Assembly (NCBI GenBank): GCA_964416365.1
Contig: CAYQDO010000001.1
Coordinates: forward strand, 7,876 to 71,875
DNA from: DUUS01 sp964416365
Lineage (GTDB): Bacteria > Bacillota_I > Bacilli_A > RF39 > UBA660
Direction: 5' to 3'
DNA length: 64,000 nt
Part shown: in pieces, positions 25,100 through 34,604 of the stretch
How the letters are laid out: each line of letters opens with the position of its first letter
How positions within the stretch are numbered: position 1 is the stretch's first letter
Translations under genes and position numbers: made by a program
The notes under the pieces: generated by a model
Databases searched by the model: none
Told to the model about the DNA's origin: nothing
The model's input: only the letters and a program-made list of their open reading frames with translations

Positions 25100-26530
25100 T
25101 TAATATTGTTTCCCGTAATATAATTTATATTTTCCTGGTTTTCCACATATGGTACAAGGTTTATCACTGATTTGATTCTCTAGAGGAATACATCTACTCT
25201 TTAGACCAAATTGTTCTTTCACAAGATTTTCACAATCCTCATTACCACACCAAGAAGTTAAAATAAAGCCTGGTTTTTGAACATAGTTTTTAAACTCTTC
25301 TAAAGTAGCAGCTTTATATAGCATTGAATTACGTCTTTCTTCAGCTCTTTTATATAAATTATTTTGGATATCAATTAATTTATTTTTTACTTCTATAATG
25401 ATTTCATCAATATTGTTATTAACTATATTTTTTTCTAAAGTATCTCTTCTTACTAAAGTAAGTTTATTTTCTTTTAAATCTCTTTCTCCTACTTCAATTC
25501 TCATTGGATAGCCTTTGACTTCTGCTTCAGCAAATTTAAAGCCCGGAGATTTATCACTACGGTCTACAAAGTAAGTAATATTTTCTTTCTTTAAAGATTC
25601 TTCTAAATCTAGAAGACATCCATTAACTAAATCTGAATTCCCTATTGGAATTATAGCTACTTTAGTTGGAGCAATATTAGGAGGTAACACTAATCCCAAA
25701 TCATCACTATGAGCCATAATCAGCCCACCAATCATTCTCGTAGTACAACCCCAACTAGTTTGATATGGATACTCCCAAGCATTATCTTTATTTAAAAATT
25801 TTATATCAAATGCTTTAGCAAAACCTTGGCCAAAATAATGAGATGTCCCATTTTGAAGAGCTACTCCATCATACATCATTGCTTCAATAGTATAAGTTTC
25901 TTCGGCTCCAGCAAATTTTTCTTTATCAGTTTTTTGACCTACAATTACTGGTAAAGCTAAATACTCTCTTTGGAATTTTTCATAGACTTTAAGCATTCTT
26001 AAAGTTTCTTCGCGGGCCTCTTTTTCTGTAGCATGCATGGTATGCCCTTCTTGCCACAGTATTTCTCTTGAACGTAAGAAAGGTCTGGTAGTTTTTTCCC
26101 ATCTAACGATAGTACACCACTGATTATATAAAAGAGGTAAATCACGATATGATTTAATTATTTTTTTATAATGATCACAGAACAATACTTCACTAGTAGG
26201 TCTAACAAGCATTCTTTCTTCTAACTTTTCAGATCCACCATGAGTAACCCATGCTACTTCAGGGGCAAATCCCTCTACATGTTCTTTTTCAATATTAAAG
26301 AGACTTTCTGGAATAAACATTGGCATCTGAACATTGACATGGCCGGTTTCTTTAAACATTTTATCCAAAACAGCCACCATATTTTCCCAAATAGCATAAC
26401 CATAGGGACGAATTATCATACTGCCTTTAACTGATGAATAATCTACTAAGTCTGCTTCACTAATAATGTCATTATACCATTTAGCAAAATCTACATCACG
26501 ACTGGTAATATTTTTGTTGTTTTTTTCCAT
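25100..26530 (-). CDS. proS: Prolyl-tRNA synthetase (archaeal/eukaryotic-type)
   Basis: 476 aa class II synthetase of the short type without the bacterial editing insertion. Motif 2 is visible as TIVRWEKTTRPFLRSREILWQEGH (residues about 140-163; quoted parts WEKTTRPFLR and WQEGHT), and motif 3 as GCTTRMIGGLIMAHSDD. The C-terminal zinc-binding extension has CGNEDC and CTICGKPGKYKLYYGKQY, diagnostic of the archaeal-type ProRS found in several Firmicutes and Mollicutes. No T-box is visible upstream. Confidence 0.96.
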   Translation of the reverse strand: MEKNNKNITSRDVDFAKWYNDIISEADLVDYSSVKGSMIIRPYGYAIWENMVAVLDKMFKETGHVNVQMPMFIPESLFNIEKEHVEGFAPEVAWVTHGGSEKLEERMLVRPTSEVLFCDHYKKIIKSYRDLPLLYNQWCTIVRWEKTTRPFLRSREILWQEGHTMHATEKEAREETLRMLKVYEKFQREYLALPVIVGQKTDKEKFAGAEETYTIEAMMYDGVALQNGTSHYFGQGFAKAFDIKFLNKDNAWEYPYQTSWGCTTRMIGGLIMAHSDDLGLVLPPNIAPTKVAIIPIGNSDLVNGCLLDLEESLKKENITYFVDRSDKSPGFKFAEAEVKGYPMRIEVGERDLKENKLTLVRRDTLEKNIVNNNIDEIIIEVKNKLIDIQNNLYKRAEERRNSMLYKAATLEEFKNYVQKPGFILTSWCGNEDCENLVKEQFGLKSRCIPLENQISDKPCTICGKPGKYKLYYGKQY

Positions 26531-26560
26531 AAACTTCCCTTCATTTCTATGTTTAGTATA

Positions 26561-27427
26561 TCAATTTATTATTTCTTGTTCAAGAATTAAATCTATTTTA
26601 TATTTAGTTAAAACTTCCTCGTGAATTTTTAAAATTAGTTTTTTTATGTCTTCACTAGTAGCATTATTTTTATTGATTATAAAATTTCCGTGTTTTAAAG
26701 AAACCTCTGCTCCCCCAATACTTAAACCTTTAAGACCAGCATCATCAATTAGTTTACCTGCTGGATTAGCATTTTCTGGATTACGAAATACACTTCCTGC
26801 CGATGGATATTCAAGTGGCTGAGTTTCTCTTCTTTTCAAAGTTCTGTCTTTAATTATTTGTAACAATTCTACTTTATTACCATATTCTAATTTTAAATAT
26901 GCTTTTAATACAATCATTTTTTTTGCTTTTAAAGAAGTATAGTGATAAGAATAATCAAAGTCTTTTATGGTAATGGTTTTAAATTCATTATTATCTAGAA
27001 CATCTATTTTAATTATTAGAGGCATTAATTCTCCTTTAAAGCAGGTAGCATTATTTACTATACTTCCTCCAATTGTTCCTGGAATACCACTAGCCCATTC
27101 TAATCCTTTAAGATTATTATTTATGGTAACTAAAGCTAGCTTATTAATCATATAAGAAGCCTCAACTTCAATAATATTATCTTTTATGGTAAGTTCATTG
27201 ATATTAAGCTTAATAACTACGCCATCATAATATTCAGGTAATATAATGTTTGACCCATTACCGATAATGAAGTATTTTTCATTAATATCATTTAAATATT
27301 TGATTAAAGATTTGAGTTTGTTGTTATCATTTACAGTAATTAAACTTTTACATTTAGACTTCAAATGATAAGTATTGTATTTCTCTAAATCAGCGTTATT
27401 TGTAACTATTCCATATTCTTCTAACAT
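26561..27427 (-). CDS. murB: UDP-N-acetylenolpyruvoylglucosamine reductase
   Basis: 288 aa FAD-dependent enzyme of peptidoglycan precursor synthesis. FAD/NADPH motifs: IIGNGSNIILPE near 53-64, GLEWASGIPGTIGGSIVNNA near 115-134, and YPSAGSVFRNPENANPAGKLID near 205-226, with the catalytic Ser in SAGSVFRNP. The size and the short C-terminal domain fit a type II MurB. AGGTGATAGT precedes the ATG. It lies with proS on the same strand. Confidence 0.95.
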   Translation of the reverse strand: MLEEYGIVTNNADLEKYNTYHLKSKCKSLITVNDNNKLKSLIKYLNDINEKYFIIGNGSNIILPEYYDGVVIKLNINELTIKDNIIEVEASYMINKLALVTINNNLKGLEWASGIPGTIGGSIVNNATCFKGELMPLIIKIDVLDNNEFKTITIKDFDYSYHYTSLKAKKMIVLKAYLKLEYGNKVELLQIIKDRTLKRRETQPLEYPSAGSVFRNPENANPAGKLIDDAGLKGLSIGGAEVSLKHGNFIINKNNATSEDIKKLILKIHEEVLTKYKIDLILEQEIIN

Positions 27428-27451
27428 ACTATCACCTTTTTAAAATTATAT

Positions 27452-27481
27452 TTAAAAAAACAGTTATTAGAAAACTGTTTT
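27452..27481 (-). terminator. Terminator upstream of murB (end of the 142-aa gene)
   Basis: Minus-strand AAACAGTT / AACTGTTT stem (27473-27480 and 27458-27465), then TTTTT. Confidence 0.8.
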
Positions 27482-27909
27482 TATCTTTTCATAGAATTAG
27501 CATTGTTTGTTGCTACTTTTATTGGATACATTTTAAGAAAGGATGCTATAAACTCTTCCATCGATTCAACATAATCTTCTTTTCCCACTAAATATTTAAA
27601 ATCATTTACATTTGATATTAAAATTTTATCTTTAGAGTCTGAATCCAACTCAAATACTATATTTTCAAAAGTAGCTTCAATAGCAGCTTTACGATATTCT
27701 AAAGAATATTTTGAATCAGCTGCATTAAGAACATCAAATTCCTTTAGCAATTCAGTAAACAAATTTTTTTCCTGGCATTCGATAATAAACCTTTCTAAAT
27801 CATTAGAATTAAATTCATTAATATCTGACACACTGAGAAATAAACCTAAAAAGTCCATTGGTGTTAAAACTGGATCGTAAAAGAAATTTTTCTTTCTGTT
27901 TTTTAACAT
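27481..27909 (-). CDS. Hypothetical soluble protein (142 aa)
   Basis: Acidic, helical protein without signal peptide, Cys or membrane helix. A YDPVLTPMDFLGLFLSVSD segment near the N-terminus is the most distinctive part. It is transcribed alone between murB and valS, ending in its own terminator. Family not recognised; the composition fits a small cytoplasmic adaptor, but nothing in it points to a function. Confidence 0.6.
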   Translation of the reverse strand: MLKNRKKNFFYDPVLTPMDFLGLFLSVSDINEFNSNDLERFIIECQEKNLFTELLKEFDVLNAADSKYSLEYRKAAIEATFENIVFELDSDSKDKILISNVNDFKYLVGKEDYVESMEEFIASFLKMYPIKVATNNANSMKR

Positions 27910-27965
27910 TATTTATCTTCCTTCTGATTATATTATACCAATTATTTACTAAAAATCAAATAAAA

Positions 27966-30368
27966 CTAATTGTCTAATTCTAATTTAACAACCTCATAAT
28001 TTTGAGTAATATTACTTATCTTTAAATGTTCAATAAATAAAGTTGCTTTAAAATCTGGCATCGCTTCGTTCAAAGCTTTTTCTAACTTTTCAGATAAGGC
28101 TAATTCTAAATCTTTAATTGGGGTTTTCAAAGATACATTAGCTTCAGTTTTAGCACCTCTAGCTATACTTATGATTTCAACTAAAGAATCCCCTAGTTTT
28201 ACTTCCTCAAAATTATAATTTAGTTCTTCAATTAAAGTCATATGAATTGATGAAGCATTATGATAAATTTCTTGGAAAATTTCTTCTGTAACAAATGGGA
28301 AGAAAATACTGAATTTTTGAAGTAACTTATAAAGAATAATATAAATAGTTTTTTGCCCACTTAATCTAGCTATTTTTCCAAACTCTTCTGGACGATATAA
28401 ACGATGTTTAACGATTTCTAAATAATTATCACAGAAATTCCAAAAGAATTTTTCTAGAATATTTAAACTTAAACCAACTTCATAGTCATCTAAGTATTTA
28501 AGAAAAGCTTGTTCCATTTCCTCATAACGAGCCAAAATCCATCTATCAAAGAATTCAAAATCAGTAAATTCTTGTTCTTGATAGTCAGTTAAATGCATCT
28601 CAATAAACTTTGCAGCATTAAAGATTTTATTAACAAGTTTTTGGCCTCTTTGAAAGGTTTCTTCATTTAAAGTCATATCAGTCCCTAGACGACCAGAACC
28701 TGCTAAATATCTTACTACATCAGCAGAATATTGATTAATTAATTCAATTGGTTCAGACTTACTATTACTTTTACTTTTACTTATTTTTTCACCTTTACCA
28801 GCCATAACAAAGCCAGAGATCATAATATTATCCCAAGGTCTTTCCCCAAAATGATGGAAACTCTTAACGATGGTATAGAAGTCCCAAGTACGAATAATAT
28901 CATGAGCATTAGGTCTTAAACTCATCGGTTTTAAAATATGCTCAAGGTTATTCTTTTCTCCATATTTCATATTAATAAGGGGTGTTACTGAAGAAGTAGC
29001 CCAAGTATCCATAACATCTTTTTCAGAAATAAACTTATCATGACCACATTTTGAACAATTTTCTTTCGGTTTATCTACTAAAGGATTAACTGGTAAATCT
29101 TCTACTTTAGCAAAAATTGGCTTTCCACATTTTTCACAATACCAAACTGGAAATGGTACTCCAAAATATCTTTGTCTGGAAATACACCAGTCCCAAGCTA
29201 CGGTTTTAACCCATTCAACATATCTGGCATGCATATATTCAGGATGCCATTTTATTTCTTCACCAATTCGTAAAAAATCATCTTTATAGTTCATAATATC
29301 AATGAACCATTGTTTTAAAATACTATATTCAACTTCCGTACCACATCTTTCATGAACTTGAACTTCATGAGTAAGCGAATCTTTCTTTATTACAAAGCCA
29401 CCTGTTTCTAAATCACCAATAATAGCTCTGCGAGCTTCTTTAATTTTTAATCCGCCGTAAGTTGGTACTTCTTCTTTAATCTTACCATCAGGAGTTAAAA
29501 TATGTTTTAAAGGTAATTTATATTTACTCCACCATTCAATATCAGTTTGATCACCAAAGGTACAGCACATTACAATACCAGTCCCTTTATCCATCGCAAC
29601 TTTTTCATCAGCCTTAATTTGAACTTCGACATTAATAACCGGAATAATAGCAGTTTTACCAATTAAATGTTTATTTTTTTCATCATTCGGATTAACAAAT
29701 ACACAGACAATAGCTGGTAATAATTCCGGTCTTGTTGTCGCGATAATAAATTCTTCATTGTCTTCTTTGGTTTTAAATTTAATATAATTAAAAGTCGTAT
29801 CAATACTTTTAGTTTCTAATTCGGCTTGAGCAATTGATGTTAAACATTCATTACACCATAAAGCCGGACTTTTAGATTGATAAACTCTTTCCTTTTCAAC
29901 CAAATCTAAGAATGAAGCTTGACTAATTTTGATAGTACTAGGACTAATTGTTTTATAAGCATGATTCCAATCACAACTTACCCCGATTTTACTAAATAAT
30001 TCTTTAAAGTCAGCTTCATACTTATCGGTTGTTTCATAGCAGTAACGCGAAAACTCTTCACGACCAATTTCATGAGCTTTCTTACCAATTTCTTTTTCAA
30101 CCAGTCTTTCGCTAGGAAGACCATTATCATCAAAACCAAACGGATAAAAGACATTGTATCCTCTTAATCTTTTGTATCTAGCCATCATTTCGGTTTGAGA
30201 ATATGAAAAAATATGGCCAATATGGATTTTACCATTAACTGTTGGGGGAGGTGTGTCTATAGAATATACTTCTTTACCATCTTCCTTAAATTCATAAATT
30301 TTATTATCTTGCCAGTACTTTAACCATTTTGGTTCTTTTTCCTGGGCATTATATTTTTTGTCTAACAT
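27966..30368 (-). CDS. valS: Valyl-tRNA synthetase (archaeal-type)
   Basis: 800 aa class I synthetase. The HIGH motif appears as PPPTVNGKIHIGHIF (residues 36-50), followed by YPFGFDDNGLPSERLVEKE, the archaeal-type ValRS form rather than the bacterial GxDHAG/GLPTE form. The KMSKS loop is GEKISKSKSNS near 525. A CP1 editing domain is present. It ends without the long C-terminal coiled coil of bacterial ValRS. Regulated by the T-box leader upstream, whose specifier is GTT (Val). GAAGG precedes the ATG. Confidence 0.95.
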   Translation of the reverse strand: MLDKKYNAQEKEPKWLKYWQDNKIYEFKEDGKEVYSIDTPPPTVNGKIHIGHIFSYSQTEMMARYKRLRGYNVFYPFGFDDNGLPSERLVEKEIGKKAHEIGREEFSRYCYETTDKYEADFKELFSKIGVSCDWNHAYKTISPSTIKISQASFLDLVEKERVYQSKSPALWCNECLTSIAQAELETKSIDTTFNYIKFKTKEDNEEFIIATTRPELLPAIVCVFVNPNDEKNKHLIGKTAIIPVINVEVQIKADEKVAMDKGTGIVMCCTFGDQTDIEWWSKYKLPLKHILTPDGKIKEEVPTYGGLKIKEARRAIIGDLETGGFVIKKDSLTHEVQVHERCGTEVEYSILKQWFIDIMNYKDDFLRIGEEIKWHPEYMHARYVEWVKTVAWDWCISRQRYFGVPFPVWYCEKCGKPIFAKVEDLPVNPLVDKPKENCSKCGHDKFISEKDVMDTWATSSVTPLINMKYGEKNNLEHILKPMSLRPNAHDIIRTWDFYTIVKSFHHFGERPWDNIMISGFVMAGKGEKISKSKSNSKSEPIELINQYSADVVRYLAGSGRLGTDMTLNEETFQRGQKLVNKIFNAAKFIEMHLTDYQEQEFTDFEFFDRWILARYEEMEQAFLKYLDDYEVGLSLNILEKFFWNFCDNYLEIVKHRLYRPEEFGKIARLSGQKTIYIILYKLLQKFSIFFPFVTEEIFQEIYHNASSIHMTLIEELNYNFEEVKLGDSLVEIISIARGAKTEANVSLKTPIKDLELALSEKLEKALNEAMPDFKATLFIEHLKISNITQNYEVVKLELDN

Positions 30369-30388
30369 AAAAAGCCTTCTTTCTTTTA

Positions 30389-30570
30389 AAAAAAGTTATA
30401 AATGTAAGGGCGAAGAATCGCGGTACCACCTTACCTTTATAACTTATTGCTTATATTTAACGCATATAAACGATTTTTCTCCACTGCAACCTTCTTATAA
30501 TCTAGCTATTAGCTCCCACCAAATACTAACTCTCTTTAAACTATTATATAATACTCCTCAGCTTCACTGA
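30389..30570 (-). promoter_or_regulatory. T-box leader of valS (specifier GTT, Val)
   Basis: The minus strand has the conserved antiterminator core AAGGTGGTACCGCG (30432-30419) and a competing terminator AAGTTATAAA...TTTATAACTT ending in a T-run (30389-30448). Stem I begins near AGAGAGTT; the specifier codon by alignment to the thrS leader here is GTT (30490-30488), five bases before GGAG. Uncharged tRNA-Val would favour readthrough. The 30369-30677 gap holds only this leader and two divergent promoters. Confidence 0.93.
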
Positions 30571-30581
30571 AAACTACCATA

Positions 30582-30611
30582 ATTATATAAGAATAAATAA
30601 AAATAATCAAG
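30582..30611 (-). promoter_or_regulatory. Promoter of the valS T-box leader
   Basis: Minus strand -35 TTGATT (30606-30611), 18-nt spacer, -10 TATAAT (30582-30587). Back to back with the promoter of the GspE-like gene. Confidence 0.8.
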
Positions 30612-30619
30612 TTTTAAGT

Positions 30620-30648
30620 TGATTAACCCTGTCGTTTGGGTTATAATT
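30620..30648 (+). promoter_or_regulatory. Promoter of the PilB/GspE-like gene
   Basis: -35 TTGATT (30620-30625), 17-nt spacer, consensus -10 TATAAT (30643-30648), 30 nt ahead of the ATG. Confidence 0.8.
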
Positions 30649-30677
30649 AAGTGAGAATAAAATAGGAGGTTTGCTTT

Positions 30678-32024
30678 ATGGTTCAAGATTTTTCGAATGA
30701 AGAAGTCATTTTCGATGCTGAACAACTAACTAACACAACAAATTCAAACTTAGTTAGTTTCAACTATGAAGAAACCCCTATTACTGAAATCGTTAATATG
30801 ATTATTTTGGATGCTATTAAGAATAATGCATCTGATATTCATTTTGATCCCACCGGGAATGAACTACGAATTAGAATTAGAATAGATGGAACACTTTATG
30901 ACTACAGTTATGTTCCATTATATGTTCAAAAAAATATGATTACCAGAATCAAAATTATAGCTGGTATGAATATTACTGAATCAAGAACTCCTCAAGATGG
31001 TGCTATTAAAAATAATCTTGAAAATACCAATGTCGATCTTCGTGTTTCGAGTTTACCAACGAACCTTGGAGAAAAAATCGTTATTCGTATTTTAGACTAT
31101 TCCATGAGTTCAGCGGGAATTGAACAACTTGATTTCAACAAAGCTAACCTTGATAAAGTGTATAAAATGATTGCTGAACCAAATGGTATTATTTTAGTTA
31201 CTGGTGCTACAGGTACTGGTAAATCTACTACAGTATATGCAATATTACAAAGACTGAATACGGAAGATCGTAATATTATTACCGTTGAAGATCCAATTGA
31301 AATGAATATTGGGGGAATCAATCAAGTTCAAGTTATTTCTGATATTGGTTTAACTTTTGCCAATGTTTTAAGAAGTATGTTAAGACAAGACCCCGATATT
31401 ATCATGATTGGTGAGGTTCGAGATGATGAAACTGCTAGAATCGCCGTTCGTGCTTCAATAACCGGACACTTGGTACTATCAACTATTCATACCAATAATT
31501 CATTAAATACCATAGAAAGATTATTAGATATGGAAGTTGAACGTTATCTGTTAGGATCTGCTTTAACTGGTATTATTTCTCAAAAACTAGCTAGAAGACT
31601 TTGTAAGAAATGTCGTGGTTCCAGACTTACCAATGAATATGAAAAAAATGTTTTTAAAAAAGCATTAAATATTGATGTAGATAAAATTTACGTGCCGGTT
31701 GGATGTCCGGAATGTCATAATGGCTATAAAGGAAGATTAGCTATTCATGAAGTCTTAAGAATTAATCAAGAAATTCAGGATGCCATTACTAGAGATACAG
31801 ACAAAACAACTTTAAGAAAACTGGTTTACTCTTCCGGAACAATTACGATGCTTCAAGATGGTTTAGCCAAAGTTATTGAAGGTGAAACCACTTTTGAAGA
31901 AATAATAAAATTAATTGATTTAGAAGATGATTTAGGTACTGATACTAATTTAGGATTAGAAGAAACAATTGAAGATAGTATAATCAATAATGAAAATAGA
32001 GATTACGATTTCTTAGAAATGTAA
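30678..32024 (+). CDS. PilB/GspE/ComGA-type pilus assembly ATPase
   Basis: 448 aa secretion ATPase. It shows the N2 region SDIHFDP near 53-59, Walker A VTGATGTGKSTT near 175, the Asp box TVEDPIEMNIGGINQVQV, Walker B PDIIMIGEVRDDETA, the His box STIHTNN, and a zinc tetracysteine CKKC...CPEC (residues about 311-348). This motor drives polymerisation of type IV pilins or competence pseudopili, fitting the prepilins elsewhere in the window. It stands alone: no comGB/pilC gene follows. Own promoter, AGGAGG ribosome binding site, and a terminator overlapping its stop codon. Confidence 0.92.
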   Translation: MVQDFSNEEVIFDAEQLTNTTNSNLVSFNYEETPITEIVNMIILDAIKNNASDIHFDPTGNELRIRIRIDGTLYDYSYVPLYVQKNMITRIKIIAGMNITESRTPQDGAIKNNLENTNVDLRVSSLPTNLGEKIVIRILDYSMSSAGIEQLDFNKANLDKVYKMIAEPNGIILVTGATGTGKSTTVYAILQRLNTEDRNIITVEDPIEMNIGGINQVQVISDIGLTFANVLRSMLRQDPDIIMIGEVRDDETARIAVRASITGHLVLSTIHTNNSLNTIERLLDMEVERYLLGSALTGIISQKLARRLCKKCRGSRLTNEYEKNVFKKALNIDVDKIYVPVGCPECHNGYKGRLAIHEVLRINQEIQDAITRDTDKTTLRKLVYSSGTITMLQDGLAKVIEGETTFEEIIKLIDLEDDLGTDTNLGLEETIEDSIINNENRDYDFLEM

Positions 32025-32039
32025 TCTCTATTTTTTTTA
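31995..32039 (+). terminator. Terminator of the PilB/GspE-like gene
   Basis: 12-bp stem AATAGAGATTAC / GTAATCTCTATT followed by eight T. Both arms span the last codons and the stop codon. Confidence 0.88.
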
Positions 32040-32750
32040 TTACTTAGGTTGAATTTGTTTATAGTATTCAGTAAAAATATTAGCTAACTCAGTCTTTTCT
32101 TCACTATTCATTGGAATATATGAATCACCATCTACTCTTACACTATAACTAGATAAAGATTGTTCTAAACCAAGTATTTTTCCATCTTTGACAAATAAAA
32201 CTGTTGGAAAATATAATCTCTTAATTTTTGGATTATTTAATCCTTTATATTCAGGTAAATAATCTTTTAGCATTTCCAATAATTTATTATAATTATCAGT
32301 ACCTTTTTTCTCAGTAACAACTTTGCCTTTTTTATTTAAAGATTTAGTGTCACGATCTTCACGATTATTAAAATAATAAATTGTATCTATTCCGTAATCA
32401 GTAGCTGATTTAGCAAGAATTGTAACTAAATTACGACACCAAGGACATTCTGGAAATCCAAAATATATTACCCCAGTACCTTCTTCAATAATTTCAAAAA
32501 TTTCTTCATATGATGAATAATTTACCGGAACATAAGAAGGAAGCTCAACTGTAAGATATTCCTTATCATTATTACTATTAACGGTTTTATTTAATTTTTC
32601 ATATTCTTGTTCAAAATTTAATGAATCATTAGTAATTACATATTTTTTTTCGTTTTCATCAGATTTATTTTTTATAAAATTATACACAATAGGTCCGCAA
32701 ATTACTAAGATGATTAATGCTCCTATTAATATTTTAGTTTTTTTGTCCAT
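32040..32750 (-). CDS. Membrane-anchored thioredoxin-fold protein (CPWC)
   Basis: 236 aa: N-terminal transmembrane helix (residues 8-25), then an extracytoplasmic thioredoxin fold with GVIYFGFPECPWCRN (CPWC near residues 103-106) and a cis-Pro segment LYFPTVLFVKDG near 183. The long insertion between CxxC and the cis-Pro strand resembles bacteriocin-transport accessory (Bta)-like proteins. Probably an extracellular thiol-disulfide oxidoreductase; several Cys-rich surface proteins in the window are possible clients (inference). Confidence 0.75.
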   Translation of the reverse strand: MDKKTKILIGALIILVICGPIVYNFIKNKSDENEKKYVITNDSLNFEQEYEKLNKTVNSNNDKEYLTVELPSYVPVNYSSYEEIFEIIEEGTGVIYFGFPECPWCRNLVTILAKSATDYGIDTIYYFNNREDRDTKSLNKKGKVVTEKKGTDNYNKLLEMLKDYLPEYKGLNNPKIKRLYFPTVLFVKDGKILGLEQSLSSYSVRVDGDSYIPMNSEEKTELANIFTEYYKQIQPK

Positions 32751-32761
32751 ATTATTATCTC

Positions 32762-33631
32762 CTATGCTATTTGTTTCATTACTTCTTCAGCAAAGTTATC
32801 ATTTCTTTTTTCCATACCTTCGCCAACTTCATAACGAATCATTCTTAATACTTTACCATTATTATTTTTTACATATGTTTCAACGTCAATTTCGCCATCT
32901 TTAATGAACGGTTGATGAATTAAGCATATTTCTTTATAAAACTTATTAATTCTACCTTGAACCATTTTTTCAGCTATATCTTTAGGTTTTCCTTCATTAA
33001 TAGCTTCTTCAGTCAAGATTTTCTTTTCTTTTTCTACAACCTCTGCAGGTACGTCTTCTTTTGATACATATTCCGGTTTCATAGCAGCTGCTTGCATTGC
33101 CACATCTTTAGCAACTTCTTCACTGCCACCTTCAAGAACAGTTAATACTGCTATTTTACCACCTAAATGTAAGTAAGCACCAAAATTTTCATTGTCATTT
33201 TTAATAACTACTTCAAATCTTCTGAATAATAATTTCTCGCCAATTTTAGCTGTTTTAGCAATTATAAAATCATTTATAGTTCCTGCACCACAAACTAAAT
33301 TCATAGCTTCTTCCATAGTTGTAACATCTGATTTTAAGATTGTTTTACCAATAAGTTCAATCATTGAAGTAAATTCTTCGTTTTTACTTACGAAATCGGT
33401 TTCACTATTTACTTCCATAATAACTGCCTTATTACCTTCTACAAAAATATTAGCTAAACCTTCTGCAGCAATTCTTTCAGCTTTCTTACTAGCTTTTGCA
33501 ATTCCTTTTTCTCTTAAATAGTCAATTGCCGCATCAAGATTACCATTATTTTCTACTAAAGCATTACGACAATCAAGAATTCCAGCTCCGGTAATACTAC
33601 GTAACTCTGCAACTAATTTTGAATCTATCAC
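32762..33631 (-). CDS. tsf: Elongation factor Ts
   Basis: 289 aa nucleotide exchange factor for EF-Tu. The UBA-like N-terminal domain reads LVAELRSITGAGILDCRNAL with KASKKAERIAAEGL, and the TDFV contact motif is SETDFVSKNEEF near residue 80. Two dimerisation sub-domains and length are standard. It follows rpsB with a 14-nt gap, the usual rpsB-tsf operon. Confidence 0.97.
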   Translation of the reverse strand: MIDSKLVAELRSITGAGILDCRNALVENNGNLDAAIDYLREKGIAKASKKAERIAAEGLANIFVEGNKAVIMEVNSETDFVSKNEEFTSMIELIGKTILKSDVTTMEEAMNLVCGAGTINDFIIAKTAKIGEKLLFRRFEVVIKNDNENFGAYLHLGGKIAVLTVLEGGSEEVAKDVAMQAAAMKPEYVSKEDVPAEVVEKEKKILTEEAINEGKPKDIAEKMVQGRINKFYKEICLIHQPFIKDGEIDVETYVKNNNGKVLRMIRYEVGEGMEKRNDNFAEEVMKQIA

Positions 33632-33645
33632 TTGAACCAGCCTTT

Positions 33646-34584
33646 CTATTTTCTATTTAAAGCTTTAATTAGCTCATCTTTTTTCATTGTACTATATCCT
33701 TTGACGCTTGCTGCTTTAGCTAAATTTTTAAGTTCGGCAACAGTTTTTAAAGTTAAATCAGCTTCTTCCACTGCTTTTTCTTCAGCAATTGCAGCTTTAG
33801 TAGTTTCTTCATTTAATGATTCTATAACTACTTCTTTAACGGTCTTAGGTTGAAATTTTTCTTTCTTTGGTTTTTCTTCTTCAGTTACATAGTCAATCAT
33901 ATCTAGACCACGTGATTCACAGATAGCATTTGTTAATACTCCTAAAATAACTTTTACTGAACGAACAGCATCATCATTTCCTGGAATAACAAAATCTACA
34001 TCATCAGGGTCACAATTTGTGTCAACAATTCCGAAGATTGGAATATCTAAAATTCTTGCTTCTTTAACAGCATTTAACTCTTTTTTAGGATCGGTAATAA
34101 TTAAAGCGTTTGGTAATTTTTCCATACTACGGATACCACAAAGTACTCTATTTAATTTTTCATATTCCTTCTTTAAACCAATAACTTCTTTTTTAGGTAA
34201 AACATCAAATAGACCATCAGCTTCCATTTTTTCAATTTCTTCTAGTCTTTTAACTCTTCTTCTGATAGTTCTGAAGTTAGTTAAAGTTCCACCCAACCAT
34301 CTTTCAGTTACATAGTAAGAATTACTTCGACCTGCTTCATCCTTTGATGCTTCTTGAGCTTGTTTTTTTGTACCAACATATAGGAATGTTCCTCCATTGT
34401 CAGCAATCTTCTTAATTTCTGCATAAGATTTTTCAATACATTCTGCAGTCTTTTCTAGATTGATAATATAAATATCATCTCTAGCTGTAAAGATGTATTC
34501 CTTCATTTTAGGATTCCATCTTTTTGTTTGGTGTCCAAAATGTACACCTGCTTCTAATAAGTAGTTCATTGAAACTACAGCCAT
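33646..34584 (-). CDS. rpsB: 30S ribosomal protein S2 with C-terminal SAP/Rho-N-like extension
   Basis: 312 aa, against about 230-260 in most bacteria. The first 230 residues are standard S2 (MNYLLEAGVHFGHQTKRWNPKM, RWLGGTLTNF, PIFGIVDTNCDPD). An acidic linker (about 230-275) leads to LTLKTVAELKNLAKAASVKG and MKKDELIKAL, which resembles the SAP/Rho-N helix-extension-helix nucleic-acid-binding fold. Such tails occur on S2 in some Mollicute-like lineages, but here the role is inferred. Preceded by its own promoter and a structured leader. Confidence 0.94.
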   Translation of the reverse strand: MAVVSMNYLLEAGVHFGHQTKRWNPKMKEYIFTARDDIYIINLEKTAECIEKSYAEIKKIADNGGTFLYVGTKKQAQEASKDEAGRSNSYYVTERWLGGTLTNFRTIRRRVKRLEEIEKMEADGLFDVLPKKEVIGLKKEYEKLNRVLCGIRSMEKLPNALIITDPKKELNAVKEARILDIPIFGIVDTNCDPDDVDFVIPGNDDAVRSVKVILGVLTNAICESRGLDMIDYVTEEEKPKKEKFQPKTVKEVVIESLNEETTKAAIAEEKAVEEADLTLKTVAELKNLAKAASVKGYSTMKKDELIKALNRK

Positions 34585-34604
34585 AAATACACTCTCCTTT
34601 TGTT

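Noticed and set aside
30369..30570. Plus-strand frame over the valS leader
   Set aside because: The interval is a T-box leader with terminator; the frame is antisense to it.
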